Positions 7,744 to 20,799 of a stretch of 64,000 bases of DNA are shown here, piece by piece (the stretch's first letter is position 1; each line of letters begins with the position of its first letter). This DNA is from Caballeronia sp. NK8. GTDB taxonomy: Bacteria > Pseudomonadota > Gammaproteobacteria > Burkholderiales > Burkholderiaceae. Below the pieces are notes generated by a model. That model made no database searches, was not told the origin of the DNA, and worked only from the letters and a program-made list of their open reading frames with translations. The stretch is taken from positions 1 to 64,000 of the forward strand of contig NZ_AP024328.1 in assembly GCF_018408855.1 (NCBI RefSeq), read 5' to 3'. The translations under genes and the position numbers were made by a program.

Positions 7744-10700
7744 GTGGCTGACACGTTCGACTTCGATGTTTTCCTGAGCTATCACTGGCGCGACCATGCT
7801 CAGGTTGAAGCGCTCGCGCGACGCCTGCATAAGGCCGGCGTTCGCCCTTTTCTCGACCGCTGGTACTTGGTGCCCGGTACTAACTGGCTCAGCGCCCTAG
7901 AAAAGAACCTCGCACGCTGCAAGTCGGTCGCCGTTTGCCTGGGTGCCGAGATGGGCCCGTGGCAGCAGCGCGAGCAGTACAGCGCACTGGAGCGCCAGGT
8001 CGCCGAAGAGCGCCGCGGCGCTGTGTTCCCGGTCATCCCCGTCCTGCTGCCCGGCGCCGAGGCTCCGTTGGGCTTTCTCAGACAGATTACTTGGGTCGAC
8101 TTCCGGCTTAGCTTGGACGACCAATTGCGCTTTAAAGTCCTTGTCCAGGCCATTCGCGGCCAGCCGCCCGGGCCGGACGTCGAGTCAGTCATACAGCAAG
8201 CTGTGGCGGAAGTGTGTCCTTTTCGCGGCCTGCTGCCTTTCCGCGAACAGGATGCCGCTTTCTATTACGGCCGTTCGGCGGCGATCGAACAATTGGTAGC
8301 GACAATCACTCACCGCTCATTGGTTTTGGTAGTCGGTGCATCGGGCAGTGGAAAGTCTTCGGTGGCGCGAGCGGGTCTTTTGCCACGCCTTCGGACGAGT
8401 CGCTCGCCGGTCTGGGAAATCGCCACGCTCGTGCCAACGGATCGGCCGCTGCATGCGCTTGCTGCAGTCTTGCTGCCGCTGCTCGAACCGGACCTGAGCG
8501 AAGTTGTCCGTCTAGGAGAAATAAATCGACTTGCCGGCCAGTTCGTCGACGGGTCGACGGCCCTGCGCGATGTGGTTGATCGTGTGCTCGCCAAGCAGCC
8601 GGGCACTGAACGGCTGATGCTGGTGGTCGATCAATGGGAGGAACTTTTTACACTGACGCACGAGGACCGGACGCGTCAGCGCTTCATAGACGGTGTGCTT
8701 GAAGCGACACAGAAGTCCAAGCTGTCAGTGGTGCTCACGGTACGGGGGGACTTCTTTGGCCGTGCGATCACCGGCCAGCGCGCGCTATCGGACCGCCTGC
8801 AGAGCGCCCAAGTTAATCTGGGACCAATGACGCCCGCCGAGCTCCGCCAGGCGATAGAAGAACCGGCACACAAGGTCGGCCTACGCTTCGAGCCGGGGCT
8901 CGTTGAGGCAATCCTCGCGGATGCTCGTGGGGAACCAGGTAATCTGCCGCTACTTGAGTTCGTTTTGCGAGAGTTATGGGAACAGCGCGAGGGCGGACTT
9001 TTGCTCAAGGCCGCGTATGAGGCGATGGGGCGGTTGCAGGGAGCCATCGCTCAAAAAGCCGATGCGCTGTATCGCCAGTTGGTCGGGCAAGACCCTCAAG
9101 CCGAGAGGCGAATTCGAGGCGTGTTCTTGCGGCTGGTCCGACCAGGCGAAGGGGAACAGGACACTCGCCGGCGGGCGGTCGCGTCGGAATTCGGGCCCGG
9201 CACCGCGGCACTGATCCAGCAACTCAGTAACGAACGACTCCTGGTCACCTCTAAGGCGAGCGCAGACCGCACAGAGACCGTGGAAGTCGCGCACGAAGCG
9301 TTGATCCAGAATTGGCAGCAGTTGCGCGACTGGATTAGCGCGGATCGACAGTTTTTGATGTGGCAGCAGCGTCTGAATGCCAGCGCTTCGGAATGGGAGG
9401 CTAAAAAACGCAGCGCTGACTTGCTGCTGCGCGGCCTGCCGCTGGCCGAAGCCCGCGATTGGCGAGCGAAACGCCCGGACGGTCTCTCTGAGCTGGAAGG
9501 CGAATTCATCCGCGCAAGCACCAAGCGTCGACTCGTTACGCGCGTCGCGGCGGCGTCCGTCACCGGCGTGATTTCGGTTGTGATGCTCGCGACAGGTGCG
9601 TGGATTGTTTACCAAACCCGGGTGGTTGCGCGCCAGACGTCGCTTGTGTTGGCTGTTGCAGCCGAAGCGGCAGCAGATCGCAATCTGTTTGACGAAAGTC
9701 TTCGGTTGGGCGTACTGGCGACCAGATCGTCATGGCTCCATCCTGCGCACCCGTCCGCAGCGGCTTCCTTAGCGCGCGCGGCCGATGGCAGTACACTGCG
9801 CACGCTGATCAAAGGTCACACTCACGACGTGTTCTCCGCCAGATTCAGTCCAGACGGCAAGCGCATCGTCACCACATCGGACAAGACGGCGCGCGTCTGG
9901 GACGCCGACAGTGGCAGGCCGCTCGGCTTTCCCATGACGCATGGAAAATGGGTCACCTCGGCGAGCTTCAGTCCGGACGGCAAGCTCGTGGTCACCGCAT
10001 CATGCGACAACTCGGCCCGCGTCTGGGACGCCAACACCGGCAAGCCTCTCGGCAAGGCGATGACGCATGACGCTTGCGTCGTATCGGCGAGCTTCAGTCC
10101 GGACAGCAAGCGCGTGGTGACCGCATCAGAGGACAAGACGGCGCGCGTCTGGGACGCCGACAGTGGCAGGCCGCTCGGCTCGCCCATGACGGATGGGGGT
10201 GGGCTCACCTCGGCGAGCTTCGGTCCGGACGGCAAGCGCGTCGTCACCGCAAACTGCGACAACGCCCGCGTCTGGGACGCCGACACCGGCAAGCCACTCG
10301 GCGAGCCCATGATGCATGACTCTTGCGTCGACTCGGCGAGCTTCAGTCCGGACGGCAAGCGGGTCGTCACCGCATCACAGGACAAGACGGCGCGCGTCTG
10401 GGACGCCGACAATGGCAGGCCGCTCGGCTTGCCCATGACACATAGCGGTAGGGTCAGCTCGGCGAGCTTCAGTCCGGATGGCAAGCGCGTGGTCACTTCA
10501 TCTAGCGACGCGACGGCGCGCGTCTGGGACGCCGACACCGGCAAACCCCTCGGCTTTCCCATGATGCATAGTGATGACGTCACCTCGGCGAGCTTCAGTC
10601 CGGACGGCAAGCGCGTGGTCACTGCATCTAGCGACACGACGGCGCGCGTCTGGGATGCCGACAGTGGCAACAGGATCGGCTTGCCCATGGCCCATGACGG

Positions 10701-12087
10701 GGTAGTGTACTTCGCGAGCTTCAGTCCGGACGGTAAGCGCGTGGTGACCGCATCAGAGGACGCGACGGCGCGCGTCTGGGACGCCAACACCGGCAAGCCG
10801 GTCGGCGAGCCCACGTATGGCCAGGGCGTGACCGTCGCTAGGTCCAGCGAGGACGGCAAGCGCGTGGTCACATTAAACGGCAAGACGGCGCGCGTGTGGG
10901 ATGCCGACGCGGGCAAGCCGCTCGGGGAGCCGATAACGCTTAACCTCCCCTTCAGTCACGCGCTTTTCAGTCCGGACGGCAAGCGTGTGCTGCTCATATC
11001 AGTCGACCACATGGAGCGCGTCTGGGATGCCGACAGGGGCAAGCTGCTCGTCGAGGCCATGACGCATTGCGGGCAAGGGAATGTGGGCTCTGCGACATTC
11101 AGTCCAGACAGCAAGCGCGTGGTCACATTAGTCGACGAGACGGCGCGCGTCTGGGATGCCGACACCGGCGAGTCGATCGGTAAGCCCATGATGCATAAGT
11201 ATTGTGTCGCCACCGCCAGCTTCAGTCAGGACGGCAAGCGCGTGCTCACTGCAACTGTGTACGACGAGGCGCGCGTCTGGGACGCTGACACCGGCAAGCC
11301 GCTCTCCGAGCCTATGATGCTTGATAGCCTGGTCAGTCCCGCGAGTCTCAGTCCGGATGGCAAGCGCGTGGTCACCGTACCTGAGGACAACCCGGCGCGC
11401 ATCTGGGACACCGACACCGGCAAGCCGCTCGGCGAGCCCATTACACATGACGGCGAATGGGTACGTTCCGCGAACTTCAGTCCAGACAGCAAGCGCGTGG
11501 TCACTGCAGCTGGTAACAAGACGGCGCTCGTCTGGGACGCGGACACTGGTAAGAGGATCGGCTTGCCCTTGACGCATGACGGGGCGGTGTACTCCGCGAG
11601 CTTCAGTCCGGACGGCAACCGCATCGTCACCATATCGGACAAGACGGCGCTCGTCTGGGACGCCGACACCGGCAAGCCACTCGGCGAGCCCATGACGCCG
11701 GGCGGGAAGCTGTACTCCGCGCGGTTTAGTCCGGACGGCAAGCGCATCGTCACCGCATCAGAGGACAAGACGGCGCGCGTCTGGGACGCTGACACCGGCA
11801 AGCCACTCGGCGAGCCCATGACGCCGGGCGGGAAAGTGTACTCCGCGCGCTTCAGTCCGGACGGTAAGCGCGTGGTCACTGAATTCGAGGACTATTCGAA
11901 GCGCCTCTGGTACGCGGTCTGGGACGTCTACTGGCCGTCCATTTCTCGGACGCCAAACCTTATTGACGAGGTCTGTCAACGTAAGCTGCACGGGGAGGCG
12001 CGAAAACTTACTGAGTCGGACATTCGCGCAGCCCGAATCCTGTCAGCCGAGAGGATCGGAGAGGACGTCTGCGTTGACGCCCCGTAA
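7744..12087 (+). CDS. TIR-STAND NTPase-WD40 receptor, copy 1
   Basis: A 1447-residue NLR-like protein. Residues 5-140 are a TIR domain ('FDVFLSYHWRD', 'FLDRWYLVPGTNWLSALEKN'; E53 is the candidate catalytic glutamate for NAD+ cleavage). About 155-560 form an nSTAND1-type NTPase with 'CPFRGLLPFREQDAAFYYGR', Walker A GASGSGKSS at 198-206 and Walker B 'LMLVVDQWEE' near 291-300. One membrane helix lies at about 602-625. Seventeen WD40 repeats of about 42 residues fill 690-1395. The GTG start follows GGGAGACGGGCC. The architecture fits antiphage receptors in which WD40 blades sense a ligand, the NTPase oligomerises and TIR depletes NAD+. That role is inference from family knowledge. A truncated SLATT relic follows. 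Confidence 0.88.
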   Translation: MADTFDFDVFLSYHWRDHAQVEALARRLHKAGVRPFLDRWYLVPGTNWLSALEKNLARCKSVAVCLGAEMGPWQQREQYSALERQVAEERRGAVFPVIPVLLPGAEAPLGFLRQITWVDFRLSLDDQLRFKVLVQAIRGQPPGPDVESVIQQAVAEVCPFRGLLPFREQDAAFYYGRSAAIEQLVATITHRSLVLVVGASGSGKSSVARAGLLPRLRTSRSPVWEIATLVPTDRPLHALAAVLLPLLEPDLSEVVRLGEINRLAGQFVDGSTALRDVVDRVLAKQPGTERLMLVVDQWEELFTLTHEDRTRQRFIDGVLEATQKSKLSVVLTVRGDFFGRAITGQRALSDRLQSAQVNLGPMTPAELRQAIEEPAHKVGLRFEPGLVEAILADARGEPGNLPLLEFVLRELWEQREGGLLLKAAYEAMGRLQGAIAQKADALYRQLVGQDPQAERRIRGVFLRLVRPGEGEQDTRRRAVASEFGPGTAALIQQLSNERLLVTSKASADRTETVEVAHEALIQNWQQLRDWISADRQFLMWQQRLNASASEWEAKKRSADLLLRGLPLAEARDWRAKRPDGLSELEGEFIRASTKRRLVTRVAAASVTGVISVVMLATGAWIVYQTRVVARQTSLVLAVAAEAAADRNLFDESLRLGVLATRSSWLHPAHPSAAASLARAADGSTLRTLIKGHTHDVFSARFSPDGKRIVTTSDKTARVWDADSGRPLGFPMTHGKWVTSASFSPDGKLVVTASCDNSARVWDANTGKPLGKAMTHDACVVSASFSPDSKRVVTASEDKTARVWDADSGRPLGSPMTDGGGLTSASFGPDGKRVVTANCDNARVWDADTGKPLGEPMMHDSCVDSASFSPDGKRVVTASQDKTARVWDADNGRPLGLPMTHSGRVSSASFSPDGKRVVTSSSDATARVWDADTGKPLGFPMMHSDDVTSASFSPDGKRVVTASSDTTARVWDADSGNRIGLPMAHDGVVYFASFSPDGKRVVTASEDATARVWDANTGKPVGEPTYGQGVTVARSSEDGKRVVTLNGKTARVWDADAGKPLGEPITLNLPFSHALFSPDGKRVLLISVDHMERVWDADRGKLLVEAMTHCGQGNVGSATFSPDSKRVVTLVDETARVWDADTGESIGKPMMHKYCVATASFSQDGKRVLTATVYDEARVWDADTGKPLSEPMMLDSLVSPASLSPDGKRVVTVPEDNPARIWDTDTGKPLGEPITHDGEWVRSANFSPDSKRVVTAAGNKTALVWDADTGKRIGLPLTHDGAVYSASFSPDGNRIVTISDKTALVWDADTGKPLGEPMTPGGKLYSARFSPDGKRIVTASEDKTARVWDADTGKPLGEPMTPGGKVYSARFSPDGKRVVTEFEDYSKRLWYAVWDVYWPSISRTPNLIDEVCQRKLHGEARKLTESDIRAARILSAERIGEDVCVDAP
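9811..11932 (+). repeat. WD40-encoding tandem repeat array, copy 1 (about 17 units)
   Basis: A coding tandem array with a period near 126 bp. Each unit encodes roughly 'SASFSPDGKRVVTASxDKTA' and 'RVWDADTGKPLGxPMTHD'. The units differ more from each other than in copy 2, and several are degenerate (residues such as 'LPFSHALFSPDG', 'VLLISVDHMERVW'). Confidence 0.9.
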
Positions 12088-12174
12088 CGAGGTAAGCGCG
12101 CGCTCGGTCTTCAATGTCAACGTATGCCTTTGGTGCGCCCAAACCAAACCGGCGGGAATATGAGAACCGCACCT

Positions 12175-12300
12175 ATGAACGATGAAGTCATTGCGAAGAT
12201 CTGGCACCGCCGGATCGAATGGTCGCGAGCCGCCGACAAGCTGAGGGCTCGGGTGGAAAGGTATCGAGTTGTAGTGCGATTATTGTCGTGCTTTTCATGA
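12175..12300 (+). pseudogene. Truncated SLATT gene remnant
   Basis: Bases 12175-12259 match 19891-19975 almost exactly, encoding 'MNDEVIAKIWHRRIEWSRAA'. The similarity then stops abruptly within the first helix and the frame ends at 12300 after unrelated residues. This is the 5' piece of a SLATT membrane-effector gene left after the intact gene was lost behind receptor copy 1, and it shows that receptor plus SLATT were duplicated as a unit. Confidence 0.8.
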
Positions 12301-12459
12301 AGGTCGCCACGTCGGTGGTTGTTGACCGTCGGCTTATCGGCCGACGCGTCCGTGGACTTTAACTGCAAGTCCAGACGGCTGCGGTCCCATCGTCGGGAGA
12401 CGAATCTACGCCTATCTCTTAAGCTACGGCATCGTATTCAACGGAGAGGGCGACAGTTC

Positions 12460-14241
12460 ATGCGGAAAGTGACTTACAAGATCAAGGGCCGGCATGGCTC
12501 GATTGCCGACCTTGAATGGACAGACGTCCCCCCGTTCGCCGTTGTAACCGGCGAGAACGGTGCAGGTAAGACCCATCTGCTGGAAGCCCTTGGAGTAGCA
12601 ACCGGTCGCGGGGGAACGCCTCCGCGCCACCTACGGAGCGTGCAAAAGAAAGTCGTCGTCACTGTGACCACGTCGGACGGCCAACAGGTGAGTTTTAAAG
12701 ACGTTTTCCATGCTAAGGACGACTGGGAGCCAGCATCTTTTGGCTCGGCTACGGTTGAACAGGTCGTTGCCGAGGCGCAGCGGCTCTATGAGCTGGGCGA
12801 CGCTGCTTTCATAAAAGGACTGAACGATCCGCTATACGCCGACTGGACCGTAGCCCCTGATGCAATGCCGACGGAGCGGCGAGTGGCCCGTCCCGAATGG
12901 GAGCAGTTCGAGGCTCGGCTGACTGCGCAACGGCTTTCCGCAAACGTAGATGACGGGAAAAATCTCGCCTTTCTCTTTCTTGCTTACGAAGTCTTAAGGG
13001 TTGCGGCTAAGGATCGATGCCAGCGTTCCGGAGCCGACTACGAGGCTGCCCTGCTTCATCTAGGCGAGCCGCCTTGGGAGCAATTTAACCGGATGTGCCG
13101 GGAGGCAGACGTCGGTTTGGAAATTCTATCGCCCACCGTAGAGCGAAAGATCATGGCGCCTCCAAGCGGCCCTTATGAGTTGCGCATCCGTGATCTTGAG
13201 CGAGGCACCGTCGTCTCCGAAGCCGGGGCATCGTCAGGTGAGCGCATCATGTTGCACGTGGTCGCTTGGCGGTTCTTGGCAGAAGCGTCTGGGGTGCGCT
13301 ATGACCTGATATTGCTCGACGAGCCGGACGCGCATCTGCATCCATCACTCGTCAGGAAGTTTCTTCGGTTGTTGGAAAACATATTGGTCCGGCAGCATGG
13401 CGCCCGCCTTATCGTAACGACGCATTCGCCGACCACGGTTGCGCTTTCTCCCAAAGACTCAGTATTTGCACTTCGCCGCCATGGGTCGCCTCGCATCGAG
13501 AGCGTTGAGAATGTTAGTTCGCTAATCGCTAGGCTCACTGACGGATTGGTGGCTGTCGACCCAACAACACGTTTTGTCGTCCTTGAGGGTAAGACAGACG
13601 AACCTTTCTTTAGCCACGTTTGGAGCTTACTCATGGAGGCGGGCCATCCAGCGTTTCCGGGGGTTGCGTTTTTCAAACGCGATGGTTGCGCTAAGGTCCG
13701 GGAGACGGTCCGATTCCTTCGAGAGTGGGACTTCAACCGCTTTTTTGGAATACTTGATCGGGATGCGCCTCCTAACGAGAACGTGCCCGAACCCGGCCTT
13801 TTTGTGCTGAAGCGAAATGGCGTCGAGAACTACCTTTTCGATCCTCTGAACGTCTGGCTATGTCTTTGGCTTAACCATAAGAAGATGCACGCTCAACTTC
13901 ACCAGCTTCCGGATCTCAGGATAGGAGGAGGGCATCAATTGCGTCAAATGCCGACTCATGAATTGCAGGAGATAGTGAACTCCGTCTGCACTGTCGTAAG
14001 ACCTTTCTTAGAGAACACAAGTGCCAGCGCGGGCGACCCGATTGATGCGCATTTCGCTAACGGGTTGCGGCTTAGCTATCCCCGTTGGACATTTGAGCAC
14101 GACGACCACTCACTGGCTGTTGCAGTTCGCGCCGCATTCTCTCCGTACCCGTTTCCTGGTCAGGATGTGATGGATAGTTTCATGACGCTGAACCTTGTCC
14201 CTCTGGAGTTTGTTGAAATCTTTGGTGAAATCATGCGGTGA
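12460..14241 (+). CDS. OLD/PARIS-like AAA ATPase with C-terminal TOPRIM-like domain
   Basis: A 593-residue ABC-type ATPase joined to a nuclease-like domain. The N-terminal half has Walker A GENGAGKT (31-38), a signature-like 'SSGERIMLHV', Walker B 'DLILLDEPDAHLHP' and the switch His in 'TTHSPTTVA'. The C-terminal third has 'VLEGKTDEPFF' and 'FGILDRDAP', the acidic Glu...Asp-x-Asp pattern of TOPRIM or DUF4435 domains. Such fusions occur in OLD-family nucleases (GajA) and in PARIS (AriA plus AriB), both antiphage systems. The start at 12460 is preferred over 12319 because GGAGAGG precedes it and homology begins there. It sits alone between the two receptor copies. Which of the two families it belongs to is not settled. 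Confidence 0.75.
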   Translation: MRKVTYKIKGRHGSIADLEWTDVPPFAVVTGENGAGKTHLLEALGVATGRGGTPPRHLRSVQKKVVVTVTTSDGQQVSFKDVFHAKDDWEPASFGSATVEQVVAEAQRLYELGDAAFIKGLNDPLYADWTVAPDAMPTERRVARPEWEQFEARLTAQRLSANVDDGKNLAFLFLAYEVLRVAAKDRCQRSGADYEAALLHLGEPPWEQFNRMCREADVGLEILSPTVERKIMAPPSGPYELRIRDLERGTVVSEAGASSGERIMLHVVAWRFLAEASGVRYDLILLDEPDAHLHPSLVRKFLRLLENILVRQHGARLIVTTHSPTTVALSPKDSVFALRRHGSPRIESVENVSSLIARLTDGLVAVDPTTRFVVLEGKTDEPFFSHVWSLLMEAGHPAFPGVAFFKRDGCAKVRETVRFLREWDFNRFFGILDRDAPPNENVPEPGLFVLKRNGVENYLFDPLNVWLCLWLNHKKMHAQLHQLPDLRIGGGHQLRQMPTHELQEIVNSVCTVVRPFLENTSASAGDPIDAHFANGLRLSYPRWTFEHDDHSLAVAVRAAFSPYPFPGQDVMDSFMTLNLVPLEFVEIFGEIMR

Positions 14242-14535
14242 GGCCCCCACGCACTTGTGAGTTGGGCAAGCGCGAGAGCGGCGCTGCTCGGTTAAGGCCG
14301 GTACCGAGTTCGACGAGCTTCGAAAAGGTTGGCGTCATGTCCGCGGCCTAGGCCGCGACGTCAACTAGCAGGCCTGGTTTTTTGGAGCGGCCGTAGAAAG
14401 AGGCCACTTCGAGCATGCGTTGCTTGTCTGCCTGAACATGCATCGATGCTGAGCATAAGGGGGATGCGGGCGGAGACGTCGGCCACCGACGACAAGTCAG
14501 TGCGATGGCCGTCGCGAATCTGGTAGCGACCCGGA
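14242..14535. other. Intergenic, no gene seen
   Basis: The roughly 290 bp between the ATPase stop and the small membrane-protein gene hold no credible frame or RNA gene. CCGCGGCCTAGGCCGCG near 14341-14357 is a strong palindrome of unknown role. Confidence 0.4.
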
Positions 14536-14952
14536 TCAGACGTAATCGTTGAACAACTTCTTAGCGCCGTAGGCACCCCCAATCAACGCTACGAGTGCCC
14601 CAAACTCGGTGTACCAGGCGTTCCACCATACGGTTACGTCTTCATCATAGAGCGAGGGCCGATATCCGCCATGCGCAGCCCAATGGTCCAGCGCGGGCCA
14701 GAACGCCACCCACACCAGCCCAATCAACACTGGCCAGACGCTTCCGAGGCGAAGCATGTCGTAATCGCCGTCGAAGAACTTGAAAGAGGTAATTCCCAGG
14801 GCGATGGGGATCGCGAGAAGCGCCATGACTTTACTGCCGGTGCTCATGTCCAGCCCAAACGCGTTCGAGAACTGCCAGACGCAAAACAGGATGAAACCGC
14901 CGCCTAGAATCACAACGAGCAGGACCAGATCGTTGCCGTTTCGATTGCTCAT
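14536..14952 (-). CDS. Small membrane protein of unknown function
   Basis: I do not recognise this 138-residue protein. It starts 'MSNRNGNDLVLLVVILGGGF' and has four predicted membrane segments (about residues 9-28, 40-57, 70-87 and 113-130) with the soluble stretch 'WAAHGGYRPSLYDEDVTVWW' between the last two. The start at 14952 is chosen because upstream residues are basic and unlike the rest. It is the only minus-strand gene among the defence genes and is separated from them by intergenic DNA, so it may be an independent cargo gene or an accessory immunity or effector protein. Neither can be shown. Confidence 0.6.
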   Translation of the reverse strand: MSNRNGNDLVLLVVILGGGFILFCVWQFSNAFGLDMSTGSKVMALLAIPIALGITSFKFFDGDYDMLRLGSVWPVLIGLVWVAFWPALDHWAAHGGYRPSLYDEDVTVWWNAWYTEFGALVALIGGAYGAKKLFNDYV

Positions 14953-15399
14953 ACAAAAAGCCCTCAAAAGACGGACATATCGACCGCTGGCGTGCGAACT
15001 TTAATTTTCTGAGTTGCTTTTAGCGCGCTTCGCGCCTTTTGTCCAAAGTTTGGACATTAGAAAAACTCCGCCGGGGGCTTGGAGTCGATTTCAATCCGGG
15101 ACGATCCACTGCGCTAACCAAAGAAAAGCCCGCTCATGCAGGCGGGCCGAAGTCCATGTCCGCGGGGCAGGACAATGGAGGAGACACTGGGTTGGTCGCA
15201 ATCGTCATACCTAAATGTCAATCGGCGCGGCTCAAGCCCACGCGGCCATGGCTTCCCATACTCCTCCAGCGTCCTTGGCTGAGACCCCTAACGATCCTAT
15301 AACTTGGAAGGCCCGCCTGCTTACCGCTGAATCCTTGATCGGGCTGTCTGTCGGTATAAGTAGCAGTAAAAACGAGGCTGTAGGGCAGGGAGACGGGCC
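14953..15399. other. Region upstream of TIR-STAND copy 2 with palindrome and duplicated leader
   Basis: No gene is seen. TGTCCAAAGTTTGGACA at 15040-15056 is a 17-base palindrome with 8-base arms and may be an operator. From about 15115 the DNA is homologous to the leader of receptor copy 1, including a hairpin with arms GCCCGC and GCGGGC at about 15127-15148, and it runs with few changes into the GTG start at 15400. Confidence 0.6.
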
Positions 15400-19800
<4,401 letters not shown>

Positions 19801-19827
19801 GGGGCGAGCGCGCGCTCAATCTCGAAC

Positions 19828-20799
19828 ATGAAGGCAGGTGCCTATTGGCGGCTCCAAACTCTTATCGGCGAAATCGTGGAATTGCACCGGATGAACGATG
19901 AAGTCATTGCGAAGATCTGGCACCGCCGGATCGAATGGTCGCGAGCCGCCGCCAAGCTGAGGGCACGGGTGGTGTACGGACGTCTGGCCGTGCTGATTTT
20001 GAATGTCGTCGGTGCAATCGCGGCAACCCTGTCTGCGACGATACCCTCGCATATACCGCAAGCCAGTGCCGGGTGCGCGCTCCTGAGCGCTATCGTGCTC
20101 GCAGTCGCCACATATGTGAAAGCACACGTCATTTCCGTGGACGCGATCCGGGCCTGGACCCGGGCGCGTTCCGTGTCAGAAGGGCTCAAAACCGAGATCT
20201 ACCTGTTCTGCGCGCGGGCGCGACCCTATGACGGTGAGGATGCTGTTTCGCTCCTCAATGAGCGAACTCGCGCCATTGAGAAGCCAGCTGGCGATCTGAC
20301 GCCGCATTTGGCCGCCGTGACTGAAGCCGTGCCGAGCCCGCCAGCGATGATGGACGAGAACGAATACATCGAGAAGCGGGTAAAGCAACAAATCGACGGC
20401 TACTATCGGGCAAAGGCACGGCTGTATGCCGAGCGGTTGAGGGCTTTTCGCTGGGTCGAATTAGCCCTCGGGCTGATCGGCACCGTGTTAAGCGCCGCTG
20501 CAGCATTCACGAGTCACCACGACGTGGCCCATACCGCCACTCAATCGGGTCTGGCGGCATGGGTCGCGGTCGTAACGACGATCAGCGCGGCATTGGCGGC
20601 CCATGTAGCCGCGGACCGCTATGACTTCGTGGTCATGAGCTATCACGCCACCGCAAGCAGACTTGACGCACTAGTTGATGAATGGCAATCGCCGCCAAAG
20701 AATAAGCGCCGATCGTGGTCCAGTTTCGTCAAATCCTGCGAAGACGCGATCTCCGTCGAGAACGAAAGCTGGCTCGCGAAGTGGTCAAAAAAACTCTAA
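19828..20799 (+). CDS. SLATT/DUF4231-like membrane protein
   Basis: A 323-residue membrane protein of the SLATT group, proposed in comparative-genomic work to be a pore-forming effector in nucleotide- or receptor-controlled defence systems. It has two similar halves. The first is 'RMNDEVIAKIWHRRIEWSRA' followed by two membrane helices ('LAVLILNVVGAIAATL' and 'GCALLSAIVLAVATYV'). The second is a helical 'YYRAKARLYAERLRAFRWVE' followed by two more ('LALGLIGTVLSAAAAF' and 'LAAWVAVVTTISAALAAHVA'). It lies 27 bp after receptor copy 2, so the two are probably one operon. ATG 19891 is an alternative start and is the one preserved in the relic at 12175. Its last 4 bp overlap the convergent recombinase gene. 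Confidence 0.78.
   Translation: MKAGAYWRLQTLIGEIVELHRMNDEVIAKIWHRRIEWSRAAAKLRARVVYGRLAVLILNVVGAIAATLSATIPSHIPQASAGCALLSAIVLAVATYVKAHVISVDAIRAWTRARSVSEGLKTEIYLFCARARPYDGEDAVSLLNERTRAIEKPAGDLTPHLAAVTEAVPSPPAMMDENEYIEKRVKQQIDGYYRAKARLYAERLRAFRWVELALGLIGTVLSAAAAFTSHHDVAHTATQSGLAAWVAVVTTISAALAAHVAADRYDFVVMSYHATASRLDALVDEWQSPPKNKRRSWSSFVKSCEDAISVENESWLAKWSKKL

Noticed and set aside
9822..10916. Long minus-strand frame of 364 codons over WD40 array 1, with similar ones at 11226-11879 and 18039-19040
   Set aside because: They are mirror frames of the 126-bp coding repeats; the absence of stops in one unit is copied to all units. There is no ribosome site and the composition is repetitive.
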